DNA of 64,000 nucleotides, from positions 782,802 to 846,801 of the forward strand of contig NZ_LIVV01000005.1 in the NCBI RefSeq assembly GCF_001905825.1, in the 5' to 3' direction. Positions 41,539 to 49,603 of the stretch are shown here, one piece after another (position 1 is the stretch's first letter; each line of letters begins with the position of its first letter). The translations under genes and the position numbers were made by a program. The stretch comes from Streptomyces sp. CB02009 (lineage in GTDB: Bacteria > Actinomycetota > Actinomycetes > Streptomycetales > Streptomycetaceae). The notes below the pieces were generated by a model that did not search any database, was not told the origin of the DNA, and was given only the letters and a program-made list of their open reading frames with translations.

Positions 41539-42159
41539 GTGAGCCGCAGCCTTCGACGCGGCACCCTCGCCGCCACCGCCATCGTTCTCTCCGTCGCCGC
41601 GCTGTCCGCCTGTGGTGCGGGCAACGACGCGCAGACGCTCGGCGTCAAGCCGGACAACGCCGCCGTCACCGTCGACGACGTCAAGATCCAGAACGCGCTG
41701 GTGATCACCCAGCCCCTGGACGTCGCCAAGGGCCCGGCCGTCGTCTCGGCCACCGTCTTCAACAACGGCGGGCTGCCCCAGACGATCCAGTCCATCACCC
41801 TGCCGGGCACCAACGCCGCCGTGGCGCTGAAGCCGGCCACGGGCGCCGGCCCGGTCGTCGTCCCGGCCAACGGCTCCGTCGTCATCGGCGGCGAGGGCAA
41901 CGCCTCCGCCGTCATCGAGAACGGCAGCGAAGCCACCCGCGACGGCGACGCGCAGAAGGTCGTCTTCAAGCTCAGCCGCACCGGCGACGTCGGCCTGGAC
42001 GCCTTCGTGGTCCCGGCGGCGAGCTACTTCAAGGACTTCGGCCCGACCATCCTCCCGGCGCCCCCGGGCGCCGAGCCGACCGCCACGGCGTCGCCCTCGG
42101 GCGAGGGCGAGCACGGCGCCGAGCCGTCGGGCGAGGCGAGCCACGCGGCCGGTCACTGA
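41539..42159 (+). CDS. Exported lipoprotein, PCu(A)C/DUF461-like
   Basis: A 206-residue lipoprotein: signal GTLAATAIVLSVAALSAC with lipobox Cys near residue 24, then a beta-sandwich (VTVDDVKIQNALVITQPLDVAKGPAVVSATVFNNGG). The ending is a low-complexity Glu/Ala/Ser tail (ATASPSGEGEHGAEPSGEASHAAGH). The sandwich resembles copper-chaperone or DUF461 lipoproteins found beside PhoP genes, but the usual Met/His copper motif is not evident, so metal binding is uncertain. Convergent with phoP; a 44-nt perfect palindrome separates them. Confidence 0.78.
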   Translation: MSRSLRRGTLAATAIVLSVAALSACGAGNDAQTLGVKPDNAAVTVDDVKIQNALVITQPLDVAKGPAVVSATVFNNGGLPQTIQSITLPGTNAAVALKPATGAGPVVVPANGSVVIGGEGNASAVIENGSEATRDGDAQKVVFKLSRTGDVGLDAFVVPAASYFKDFGPTILPAPPGAEPTATASPSGEGEHGAEPSGEASHAAGH

Positions 42160-42173
42160 CCGTACGTACGCAC

Positions 42174-42217
42174 ACGTGAAGGGCGCCCTCCCCGGCCGGG
42201 GAGGGCGCCCTTCACGT
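42174..42217. terminator. 44-nt perfect palindrome between the lipoprotein gene and phoP
   Basis: Each arm is 22 bp, from 42174-42195 and 42196-42217, with no spacer. The left arm begins ACGTGAAGGGCGCCCTCC and ends CCGG. It is a bidirectional terminator between convergent genes. Confidence 0.9.
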
Positions 42218-42310
42218 ATCTCCTGCCGTCCGGACGCCCGGGCCGAGGACCGGTCCACGGCCCGGGCGTCCCCGCTGTCCGGGTCCACGGCCTCCCGGCC
42301 GCCGTCCGGT

Positions 42311-42991
42311 CTACGGCTCGAACTTGTAGCCCAGGCCCCGGACCGTCACCAGGTAGCGCGGGGCGCCCGGGTCCGGCTCGATCTTGGCGCGGAGGCGCTT
42401 GACGTGGACGTCGAGGGTCTTGGTGTCGCCGACATAGTCCGCGCCCCAGACCCGGTCGATGAGCTGCATACGGGTCAGCACGCGGCCCGCGTTGCGCAGC
42501 AGCATCTCCAGGAGGTCGAACTCCTTCAGGGGCAGGTCGACCTTGCCGCCCGCGACCGTCACCACGTGGCGGTCGACGTCCATCCGGACCGGGCCGGCCT
42601 CCAGGGCCGCCGGCGTGACCTCCTCCGGCTCACCGCGGCGGCGCAGGACCGCGCGGATGCGGGCGACCAGCTCCCGCGAGGAGAAGGGCTTCGTCACGTA
42701 GTCGTCGGCTCCTATCTCCAGCCCGACGACCTTGTCGATCTCGCTGTCCTTGGCCGTCACCATGATGACGGGGACGTTCGAGCGGCCGCGCAGCTGACGG
42801 CACACCTCGGTACCGGGGAGCCCCGGAAGCATCAGGTCGAGGAGGACGAGGTCGGCCCCGTTGCGCTCGAACTCGTCGAGGCCGTCGGGCCCGGTCGCCG
42901 CTACGGCGACTTCGAAGCCCTCCTTGCGAAGCATGTAGGACAGGGCGTCGCTGAAGGATTCCTCATCCTCGACGACAAGCACTCGGGTCAC
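42311..42991 (-). CDS. phoP: Phosphate response regulator PhoP
   Basis: A 226-residue OmpR-type regulator. The receiver domain has LVVEDEES and phosphoacceptor Asp52 in LVLLDLMLPG, Thr in IMVTAKDSEID and Lys in ADDYVTKPFSSREL. The C-terminal winged helix is KVDLPLKEFDLLEMLLRNAGRVLTR followed by DRVWGADYVGDTKTLDVHVKRLRAKIE. It binds PHO boxes and controls phosphate scavenging and antibiotic genes. The start is GTG at 42991, overlapping the phoR TGA by 4 nt (GTGA). Confidence 0.96.
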   Translation of the reverse strand: MTRVLVVEDEESFSDALSYMLRKEGFEVAVAATGPDGLDEFERNGADLVLLDLMLPGLPGTEVCRQLRGRSNVPVIMVTAKDSEIDKVVGLEIGADDYVTKPFSSRELVARIRAVLRRRGEPEEVTPAALEAGPVRMDVDRHVVTVAGGKVDLPLKEFDLLEMLLRNAGRVLTRMQLIDRVWGADYVGDTKTLDVHVKRLRAKIEPDPGAPRYLVTVRGLGYKFEP

Positions 42992-44217
42992 GGAAGGACC
43001 TCCGGGGCAGGGAGCGGTTCGGTCATGAGATCAGGGGTGGGGGACGAGGCGGGTCGGCGGTCCCGTACGGTGCCCGCCTCGGGCAGCCGCAGGGTGAAGG
43101 TGGAGCCCTGGCCCTCGGTGCTCCAGACGGTGACCTCTCCGCCGTGGGAGGCGGCCACGTGCTTGACGATGGCCAGGCCGAGTCCCGTACCGCCGGTGGC
43201 ACGGGAGCGGGCCGGGTCGACCCGGTAGAAGCGCTCGAAGATGCGCTCGCGGTCCCGCTCGGAGATGCCGATGCCCTGGTCGGTCACGGCTATCTCGATC
43301 AGGTCCCCGCCCGGCGCCGCGATGTGGCGGGCGGCGATGCCCACCCTCGTCCGGGCCGGTGAGTAGTTGACGGCGTTCTCCACGAGGTTGCCCAGGGCGG
43401 CGGCGAGCTGACCGCGGCTGCCCCAGACATGGAGGTCGGCCGCACCCCCCGACACCATGGTGATCTGCTTGGTGGAGGCGGGCTGCCGCGAGCGGTCGAT
43501 CGCCTCGGCGACGAGTTCGTCCACGGACACGGGCTCGGAGTCTTCCAGCGGGTCGTCGTTCTGCACGCGGGAGAGGTCGATGAGCTCCTGTACGAGGTTG
43601 GTGAGGCGGGTCGCCTCGATCTGCATGCGGCCGGCGAAGCGGGTGACCGCCTCGGGGTCGTCCGAGGCGTCCATGACCGCCTCGGAGAGCAGGGAGAGCG
43701 CGCCCGTCGGGGTCTTGAGCTCATGGCTCACGTTGGCGACGAAGTCGCGCCGTACCGCTTCGATACGACGGGCCTCGGTGAGGTCCTCGACCAGCAGCAG
43801 CACGAGGCGCGAGCCCAGCGGGGCGACCCGGGCGGAGACGGCGAGGGCCTCGCCGCGTCCGCTGCCGCGCCGGGCCAGGTCCAGCTCGACCTGCCGTATC
43901 TCTCCGTCCCTGCGGGTGTCACGGGCCATGTTGAGCATGGGCTCGACAGCCAGTTTCCCGCCGCGGACCAGGCCGAGTGCGTACGCCGCCGAGCTGGCCT
44001 TCACCACGGAGTCGCTCTCGTCGAGGACGACCGCGGAGGAGCGCAGCACGGACAGCACGGTGTCGACGCCGGGCGGGAGCACGGCGTCGGTGTGCAGAGA
44101 GGTACGGGTGGGTCTCGCCTGGTCGCGCTCGCTCCAGCGGAACGCCAGCATGGCGATCACGCCGGTGCACACTCCGGCGATCGCGGCCAATGCGGCGACC
44201 GCCGCGTTCACGTCCAT
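42988..44217 (-). CDS. phoR: Phosphate sensor histidine kinase PhoR
   Basis: A 409-residue kinase. One N-terminal membrane helix (AAVAALAAIAGVCTGVIAMLAF) is followed by a PAS-like region (VLRSSAVVLDESDSVVKASSAAYALGLVRGG). The phosphoacceptor box is DFVANVSHELKTPTGALSLLSEAV. The ATPase lobe has LGNLVENAVNYSPA, ITEIAVTDQGIGIS-like IEIAVTDQGIGISERDRERIFERFYRVD, and TGGTGLGLAIVKHVA. A C-terminal tail of about 20 residues ends at phoP. The upstream region shared with phoU has two PHO boxes. Confidence 0.96.
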   Translation of the reverse strand: MDVNAAVAALAAIAGVCTGVIAMLAFRWSERDQARPTRTSLHTDAVLPPGVDTVLSVLRSSAVVLDESDSVVKASSAAYALGLVRGGKLAVEPMLNMARDTRRDGEIRQVELDLARRGSGRGEALAVSARVAPLGSRLVLLLVEDLTEARRIEAVRRDFVANVSHELKTPTGALSLLSEAVMDASDDPEAVTRFAGRMQIEATRLTNLVQELIDLSRVQNDDPLEDSEPVSVDELVAEAIDRSRQPASTKQITMVSGGAADLHVWGSRGQLAAALGNLVENAVNYSPARTRVGIAARHIAAPGGDLIEIAVTDQGIGISERDRERIFERFYRVDPARSRATGGTGLGLAIVKHVAASHGGEVTVWSTEGQGSTFTLRLPEAGTVRDRRPASSPTPDLMTEPLPAPEVLP

Positions 44218-44291
44218 GCCTCCCAGGTTATGCGGGTGCGAGGACTCTCTCCCAGCCGTCCGAGTGGCTCCTCGAACACTCGTCGCTCAGA

Positions 44292-44324
44292 GTTCACCCC
44301 GAGGACCTGGTTGGTTCATATGCA
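44292..44324. promoter_or_regulatory. PHO box A (three 11-nt direct-repeat units)
   Basis: Units GTTCACCCCGA, GGACCTGGTTG and GTTCATATGCA are contiguous. The first fits the PhoP direct-repeat consensus G(G/T)TCAYYYRSG well; the second is degenerate, the third intermediate. It lies in the divergent phoR-phoU region. Confidence 0.85.
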
Positions 44325-44355
44325 CCGGGAGGGGCGGCGGCTTACGTCGCCCAGA

Positions 44356-44388
44356 GTTCACCTTGGGGAAAGTATTGATTCATGTGTG
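44356..44388. promoter_or_regulatory. PHO box B (three 11-nt direct-repeat units)
   Basis: Units GTTCACCTTGG, GGAAAGTATTG and ATTCATGTGTG, repeating the strong-weak-intermediate pattern of box A. It ends 104 nt upstream of phoU. Confidence 0.85.
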
Positions 44389-44492
44389 CGGGTGGAGCCG
44401 GACGCGTGAGGGGCCGAAGGTGGGAACGTGGGGATCCGAGGCCCCATCCGGACCCCGGAGCTTTGCCGAGCTTTGCGTAGAGAGGGACATCC

Positions 44493-45173
44493 ATGCGGGA
44501 CGCGTACCACGAGGAACTGGACTCGATCGGCGAGAGCCTGGTCGAGATGGCCCGGCTCGTCGGGTCGGCTGTCGGGCGCGCCACCACGGCGATGCTCGAC
44601 GCGGATCTCAAGCTCGCGGAGAGCGTGATCGCCGCCGACCAGAAGGTCGACGATCTCCAGCACGAGCTGGAGGCCCGGGCGATAGCGCTGCTCGCGCGGC
44701 AGCAGCCGGTGGCGACGGACCTGCGGATCGTGGTGACCTCGCTGCGCATGAGCGCCGACCTGGAGCGCTCGGGCGACCTGGCCCAGCACGTGGCGAAGCT
44801 CGCCCGGCTGCGGTTCCCCGAGTCCGCGGTGCCGCGCGACCTGCACGCGACCATCCTGGAGATGGGGCAGCTGGCGCAGCGCCTGATGGCGAAGGCGGCG
44901 GAGGTCATCATCACGAAGGACGTCGACCTGGCGCTCCAGCTGGAGCAGGACGACGACGAGATGGACCTGCTGCACCGGACGCTGTTCCAGCACCTGATCG
45001 ACGACCGCTGGAAGCACGGCATCGAGACGGCGGTCGACGTGACGCTGCTCGGCCGCTACTACGAGCGGTTCGCCGACCACGCGGTGTCGGTGGCCAAGCG
45101 TGTGGTGTACCTGGTGACGGGTGAGCACGCGGACGAGCTCCAGGCGGCGGACGCGCCGGTCGAGGGCGCGTAG
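44493..45173 (+). CDS. phoU: Phosphate signalling protein PhoU
   Basis: A 226-residue cytoplasmic all-helical protein with two PhoU three-helix repeats. Metal-binding acidic patterns are DLRIVVTSLRMSADLERSGDLAQHVAKLAR in the first half and ETAVDVTLLGRYYERFADHAVSVAKRVVYLVTGE in the second. It links the Pst transporter state to PhoR signalling. The ATG is well placed with AGAGAGGGA 6 nt upstream. PHO boxes upstream support PhoP control, as described in S. lividans. mtpA follows in the same direction. Confidence 0.95.
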   Translation: MRDAYHEELDSIGESLVEMARLVGSAVGRATTAMLDADLKLAESVIAADQKVDDLQHELEARAIALLARQQPVATDLRIVVTSLRMSADLERSGDLAQHVAKLARLRFPESAVPRDLHATILEMGQLAQRLMAKAAEVIITKDVDLALQLEQDDDEMDLLHRTLFQHLIDDRWKHGIETAVDVTLLGRYYERFADHAVSVAKRVVYLVTGEHADELQAADAPVEGA

Positions 45174-45263
45174 CGCACGGGCGCCGATGCGCCGTTGATG
45201 CGCCGGTCCGGGTGGGCATGCAATGGGGGGAGGCGATGTGCGCCTCGAAAGGGAGGGACCCCC

Positions 45264-45422
45264 ATGGCCGAATCCCCCGACACGACCGTGACCGACTCCG
45301 GGGCGGAGGCACCGCGCGAGGCGGTGCGTCTGCCCCTCCTGGGCGCCTGCGGGTGCGGCTCGGGCTGCGGCTGCGGCTGCCAGTCGGGCGGCCCGTGCCA
45401 GTGCGGCGGCTGCTCGGGCTGA
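45264..45422 (+). CDS. mtpA: Metallothionein-like Cys-rich peptide MtpA
   Basis: A 52-residue acidic peptide whose last 25 residues contain eight Cys: GACGCGSGCGCGCQSGGPCQCGGCSG has closely spaced CxC and CxxC pairs that would chelate metal ions. The N-terminus (AESPDTTVTDSGAEAPREAV) is disordered. GGGAGGG precedes the ATG by 6 nt. In S. lividans the phoU-linked mtpA encodes a putative metallothionein studied with phoU and phoRP; position and sequence match. It is followed by a 19-bp terminator. Confidence 0.85.
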   Translation: MAESPDTTVTDSGAEAPREAVRLPLLGACGCGSGCGCGCQSGGPCQCGGCSG

Positions 45423-45432
45423 TCGGGTGCGG

Positions 45433-45473
45433 CGGAGGGGGTGGGGTGCGGATGCCGCACCCCACCCCCTCCG
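45433..45473. terminator. 19-bp hairpin after mtpA
   Basis: CGGAGGGGGTGGGGTGCGG and its exact complement flank an ATG loop; it lies between mtpA and the convergent acetyltransferase gene. Confidence 0.9.
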
Positions 45474-45491
45474 TCCCGTCTCTCCCCCTCC

Positions 45492-45959
45492 CTACATGTC
45501 CAGCACGCCGACGATCTGGTCGCCGCTGGTCTCCCCCGTGGGACGGAAGCCGAGCCGCTCGTAGAAGGCGCCGGGCCCGTCCTCGCCGGGTTCCCAGGTG
45601 ACGTACAGCTGCGACGCGCCGCGCCGGCGCAGCTCGTCGCGGACGGCTTCGACGGCGAACCGGCCGTACCCCTTGCCCTGACCGTCGGCGGCGATGTTGA
45701 GCCGCCAGAGACCGCTGCGGCGGTCGTCGGGGTCCTTCTCGGCGTTCCACTGGAGGTCGAGGAAGGCCATCAGGAAGCCGACGAGCCGGTCCCCGTCGAA
45801 GATCAGCCGCGGCCAGGCGGCCTCCCCGAAGGCGTAGGCCTCGGCGAGGGAGGTCGAGACGGGTGCGACGTTCCGCTCCTGATGGGGGTGGACGCGCAGG
45901 GCGAGGGCGGCGTCGACGGTGGCGGGGGTGATCTTCTCCAGGCGGAGCGCGGTGGTCAT
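45492..45959 (-). CDS. GNAT-family N-acetyltransferase
   Basis: A 155-residue acetyltransferase of the spermidine-type clade. It has LEKITPATVDAALALRVHPHQERNVAPVSTSLAEAYAFGEAAWPRLI, and the acetyl-CoA motif LNIAADGQGKGYGRFAVEAVRDEL. Later VTWEPGEDGPGAFYERLGFRPTGE closes the fold. The ATG at 45959 is the obvious start; upstream in-frame codons run into non-coding DNA. Substrate not identified. It stands alone between a terminator and gpmA. Confidence 0.85.
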   Translation of the reverse strand: MTTALRLEKITPATVDAALALRVHPHQERNVAPVSTSLAEAYAFGEAAWPRLIFDGDRLVGFLMAFLDLQWNAEKDPDDRRSGLWRLNIAADGQGKGYGRFAVEAVRDELRRRGASQLYVTWEPGEDGPGAFYERLGFRPTGETSGDQIVGVLDM

Positions 45960-46157
45960 GGCCCGGACGGTAGCCGGACCGCGGGCGGCCGTCGCGCCGA
46001 TTTCGGCGGGGCGGGGGCGGGGGCGGGGGCGGCGGCGCCCCGGTGTGAGGGCCGGGTGGGACCGGCCGGCGGGGCCGCGCGCGGCAGGCACTCGGCAGGG
46101 CTCTGAGGCTCCATCACTCCCCGTGCTGAGGGCCCAGCGTCGGACCAGAGCGCGAAA

Positions 46158-46196
46158 ATGCCCCCGCCCTGCGCCGTATGCGCAGGTCAGGGGCAT
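46158..46196 (-). terminator. Hairpin after gpmA
   Basis: ATGCCCC/GGGGCAT outer stem, 3x3 internal loop, CCTGCGC/GCGCAGG inner stem, loop CGTAT. It lies 15 nt past the gpmA stop. Confidence 0.8.
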
Positions 46197-46210
46197 GATC
46201 ACTGTTACTG

Positions 46211-46969
46211 CTACTTCTTGCCCTGGTTCTTGACCGCCTCGATCGCCGCCGCCGCGGCCTCCGGGTCGAGGTAGGTGCCGCCCGGGTTGAGGGGCTTGAA
46301 GTTCTCGTCCAGCTCGTAGGCCAGCGGGATGCCCGTCGGGATGTTGAGGCCCGCGATGGCCTCGTCCGAGATGCCGTCGAGGTGCTTCACCAGCGCGCGG
46401 AGGCTGTTGCCGTGGGCCGCGACCAGGACCGTGCGGCCCGACAGGAGGTCCGGGACGATCGCGTCGTACCAGTACGGGAGCATGCGCTCCACGACGTCCT
46501 TGAGGCACTCGGTGTCCGGGCGCAGCTCCGGCGGGATCGTCGCGTAGCGGGCGTCGTGCGCCTGCGAGAACTCGCTGTCGTCCGAGAGCGGCGGCGGCGG
46601 GGTGTCGTACGAGCGGCGCCAGAGCATGAACTGCTCCTCGCCGAACTCGGCGAGCGTCTGGGCCTTGTCCTTGCCCTGGAGGGCGCCGTAGTGGCGCTCG
46701 TTGAGGCGCCACGAGCGGTTCACCGGGATCCAGTGGCGGTCCGCGGACTCCAGCGCGAGCTGGGCGGTGCGGATGGCGCGCTTCTGGAGGGAGGTGTGCA
46801 GGACGTCGGGGAGCAGGCCGGCGTCCTTGAGCAGCTCGCCGCCGCGCGTCGCCTCCTTCTCACCCTTCGCGGTGAGGTTCACGTCCACCCAACCGGTGAA
46901 CAGATTCTTCTCGTTCCACTCGCTCTCGCCATGGCGGAGGAGGATCAGCTTGTACGGTGCGTCGGCCAT
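46211..46969 (-). CDS. gpmA: 2,3-bisphosphoglycerate-dependent phosphoglycerate mutase
   Basis: A 252-residue glycolytic enzyme interconverting 3- and 2-phosphoglycerate. The phosphohistidine motif is LILLRHGESEWNEKNLFTGWVDV near residues 8-30. LRPDTECLKDVVERMLPYWYDAIVPDLLSG and the second catalytic His in VLVAAHGNSLRALVKHLDG follow. The ending AAAAIEAVKNQGKK is typical of actinobacteria. ATG 46969 is chosen because it begins exactly at the domain edge. Divergent from the MFS exporter gene. Confidence 0.96.
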   Translation of the reverse strand: MADAPYKLILLRHGESEWNEKNLFTGWVDVNLTAKGEKEATRGGELLKDAGLLPDVLHTSLQKRAIRTAQLALESADRHWIPVNRSWRLNERHYGALQGKDKAQTLAEFGEEQFMLWRRSYDTPPPPLSDDSEFSQAHDARYATIPPELRPDTECLKDVVERMLPYWYDAIVPDLLSGRTVLVAAHGNSLRALVKHLDGISDEAIAGLNIPTGIPLAYELDENFKPLNPGGTYLDPEAAAAAIEAVKNQGKK

Positions 46970-47095
46970 GCGTACGAGCCTAATGGCTCTCTGACGATTG
47001 ACGCGCGCCGTCAATCCGCTGGCGTCCGGCACATGAGATGCGTAAGTTACGAGAGCCGTAAGAGGGACTTACACACAGCAGGGGGCCGGCCACAC

Positions 47096-48511
47096 ATGTC
47101 CATCGACTCGCTCAGACGATCAGCCAGCGCGACCGTCTCCGGCCTCCCGCAGGGATTCTGGTGGCTGTGGCTGTCGACCCTGGTCAATCGGACCGGGGCT
47201 TTCGTCCTGACGTTCCTCTCCCTCTATCTGACGGTGGAACTCGGGCACTCGGCATGGTTCGCCGGACTCGTCGTCGCCCTCCACGGCCTCGGCGGCGTCG
47301 CCGGCTCCCCGCTCGGCGGCGCGCTCACCGACCGCTGGGGCCGCCGCCCCACCATGGTCACCATGCACCTCGCGGCCGCCGCGTCCGCCGCCGCGCTCGC
47401 CGTCGTCACCAGCGCCTGGGCCATCGCGACGGTCGTGCTCCTCATGGGCGTCGCGATGCAGGCCGTCCGCCCGTCGATCAACGCCACCATCGCCGACATG
47501 GTCCCCGCCCACGATGTGCGCCGGGCGTACGCCCTCAACTACTGGGCCCTGAACCTCGGCTTCGCCATCGCTTCCATCGGCGGCGGCGCCGCGATCTTCC
47601 TCGGCTACCGGACGCTGTTCGTCGTCGACGCCGTCGCCACCACGCTGTGCGCCGTCATCGTCTTCCTCCGCCTCCCCGAGACCCGCCCCGAGGCCCGGAC
47701 GGACACGGCCGGCCGGCCGGTCGTCGAGGCCAAGGTCAGCATGCTCACCGTGCTGCGCGACGCGCCGTTCCGCACCCTCGTCCTCCTCAACCTCTTCGTC
47801 TGCCTCGTCTTCACCGCCCCCTGGATCGGCCTCCCGCTCACCATGGCGGACAAGGGCCTCTCGCCCTCGTCGTACGGCGTCGTCATCGCCGTCAACGGCA
47901 TCGTGATCGTCGGCTTCCAGCTGCTCGTCAACAAGGTGACCGACAAGCGCTCCCCCGTCCTCCTGCTGACCCTCTCCTCGCTCCTCTTCGCCCTCGGCAC
48001 CGGCGCCACCGCCCTCGCGGGCTCCTCCGTGGTGGCCTTCGCCGCGACCGTCGTCGTCTGGACCGTCGGCGAGATGATCCACGTCCCGACGAACGCCGCC
48101 GCCACCGCCCGGCTCGCCCCCGAGCACGCCCGCGGCCGGTACCAGGGCGTCATGGGCATGTCCTGGGCCGTCGCCGGGTTCGTCGCCCCGATCGGCGCCG
48201 GCGCCATCGTCGGCGGCCCCGGCCCGAACGTCCTCTGGGCCGCGACCTTCGCCATCGGCGTCCTGGCCGCCGTCGGCTACACCGTGCGGCTGCGCAAGGC
48301 CCTCGACGACGACATCGACCGAGGCTCCGAGGACGGCATCGTCGCCGAGGGCCAGAGTGCCGTCGAAGGCCAGAGTGTCGTCGAGGCGGTCGTCGACAGT
48401 GGCGTCGAGGCCGGGCCCGGGGTCGCCGAGCCCGGCGAGGGACTCGGGGACGGCCTCGGCGAGGGACTCGGCGACGTCGGCTCCGCCGGGAAGTCCCCCG
48501 TCACCGCCTGA
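47096..48511 (+). CDS. Major facilitator superfamily transporter (drug:H+ antiporter type)
   Basis: A 471-residue protein with 12 predicted membrane helices in about 20-410. The signature loop between helices 2 and 3 is GGALTDRWGRRPTMVTMHLA, normal for DHA1 exporters. After helix 12, about 60 residues are hydrophilic and contain an 18-bp internal repeat (the GQSAVEGQSVVE region). Likely exports a small molecule, with no specific substrate visible. No promoter-proximal regulator. Its final 11 nt overlap the 3' end of the convergent MBL gene. Confidence 0.88.
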   Translation: MSIDSLRRSASATVSGLPQGFWWLWLSTLVNRTGAFVLTFLSLYLTVELGHSAWFAGLVVALHGLGGVAGSPLGGALTDRWGRRPTMVTMHLAAAASAAALAVVTSAWAIATVVLLMGVAMQAVRPSINATIADMVPAHDVRRAYALNYWALNLGFAIASIGGGAAIFLGYRTLFVVDAVATTLCAVIVFLRLPETRPEARTDTAGRPVVEAKVSMLTVLRDAPFRTLVLLNLFVCLVFTAPWIGLPLTMADKGLSPSSYGVVIAVNGIVIVGFQLLVNKVTDKRSPVLLLTLSSLLFALGTGATALAGSSVVAFAATVVVWTVGEMIHVPTNAAATARLAPEHARGRYQGVMGMSWAVAGFVAPIGAGAIVGGPGPNVLWAATFAIGVLAAVGYTVRLRKALDDDIDRGSEDGIVAEGQSAVEGQSVVEAVVDSGVEAGPGVAEPGEGLGDGLGEGLGDVGSAGKSPVTA

Positions 48512-49487
48512 CCCGGCGCTCCCCCCTCCCCACGAGCCCGAACCCGTTCCCCTCCCTGCGCACTTCGGCGATGCCCGACCCGCCGAAGTGCGCGGGCACG
48601 ACCAGCTCCCTCTCGTCCGCGGCCCGTTCGAGGATGCGGCGGCGGCTCGCCGACGCCGCTCGCGCGTCCAGGCAGAAGCAGCTGTTGTGCGCGGGGTCGA
48701 GGATCTGTACGGGACTGTGCAGCAGGTCCCCGGCGAAGACCGCCCGCTCCCCCGCCGACGCGAGCCTCAGCACGGCCGACCCGGGCGTGTGGCCGGGTGC
48801 GGACTCCAGGGTGAGGTGTTCGTCGATGCGGTGTTCGCCGTCCCAGAGGACGATCCGCCCCGCGCGGTGGAGGGGCGCGACGCTGTCCTCGTAGACGAAC
48901 CGGTCGCTCGGGTTCCGGCCGCCGCCGTAGGCGTTGCCGGGCCCGAAGTGGGCGTCGTCCGCCGCCGGTACGAGGTACTCGGCGCGCGGGAAGGTCGGGA
49001 CCCACTCCCCGGCGCCGACGCCACCGCCCCCGCCACTACCGCCGATGTCGCTGCCGCCACCACCGGCGACGTCGCTGCCGTCGGCGGCTCGGGTGTTCCA
49101 GCCGACGTGGTCGGCGTGCAGGTGGGTGTTGACGACGACGTCCACGTCCTCGGGCCGGACCCCGGCCCGCTCCAGGCAGCCGAGGAAGTCCCCCTGCCAG
49201 TGGTGGAACTGCGGCGAGCCGGGCCGCTCGCGCCCGTTGCCCACCCCGGTGTCGACCAGGACCGTCCGTCCCCCGCTGCGCAGCACCCAGGTCTGCAACG
49301 CCATGACCGCCCGGTCGGTCTCCGGGTCCCAGTGGTCCGGCGCGAGCCAGTCCTCGTTGTCCTTCCAGGTCTCCTGGCCGGCCGAGGGGACGAGGTCACC
49401 GGCGGCCGCGAACGGCCCCCGCCACTCGACCACCCGGATGACCTCGACGTCCCCCACCATCGTGCGCTGTGCGCTCTCCTGTGTCAT
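48501..49487 (-). CDS. Metallo-beta-lactamase-fold hydrolase
   Basis: A 328-residue MBL-fold hydrolase. The metal motif is VVNTHLHADHVGWNT near 107-121; the second His is in SAPGHTPGSAVL, and the third site is FAGDLLHSPVQ. Between them a Gly/Ser-rich stretch (DVAGGGGSDIGGSGGGGGVGAG) forms a flexible insert. Such enzymes hydrolyse lactones, phosphodiesters or esters; the substrate cannot be told. ATG 49487 is selected since it begins before VGDVEVIRVVEW. Divergent from an AraC regulator that could control it. Confidence 0.87.
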   Translation of the reverse strand: MTQESAQRTMVGDVEVIRVVEWRGPFAAAGDLVPSAGQETWKDNEDWLAPDHWDPETDRAVMALQTWVLRSGGRTVLVDTGVGNGRERPGSPQFHHWQGDFLGCLERAGVRPEDVDVVVNTHLHADHVGWNTRAADGSDVAGGGGSDIGGSGGGGGVGAGEWVPTFPRAEYLVPAADDAHFGPGNAYGGGRNPSDRFVYEDSVAPLHRAGRIVLWDGEHRIDEHLTLESAPGHTPGSAVLRLASAGERAVFAGDLLHSPVQILDPAHNSCFCLDARAASASRRRILERAADERELVVPAHFGGSGIAEVRREGNGFGLVGRGERRVRR

Positions 49488-49603
49488 GCCGTCGACGCTA
49501 GGAGGCGCCTCTGAGCGTCTCAATGCCCGTACGGCTCCACCGGATACGCGTCCGTCTCACCACAAGGGACCGTCGGGTGGCCGGGCGGAGCTACGCTGGC
49601 GCG

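Noticed and set aside
42174..42217. 44-nt palindrome as a regulator operator
   Set aside because: It lies between two convergent gene ends, away from any start codon, so a bidirectional terminator explains it better.
45195..45263. Longer start for the metallothionein-like peptide
   Set aside because: The ribosome site GGGAGGG at 45251-45257 points to the ATG at 45264, and the upstream codons are Arg-rich non-coding-type sequence.
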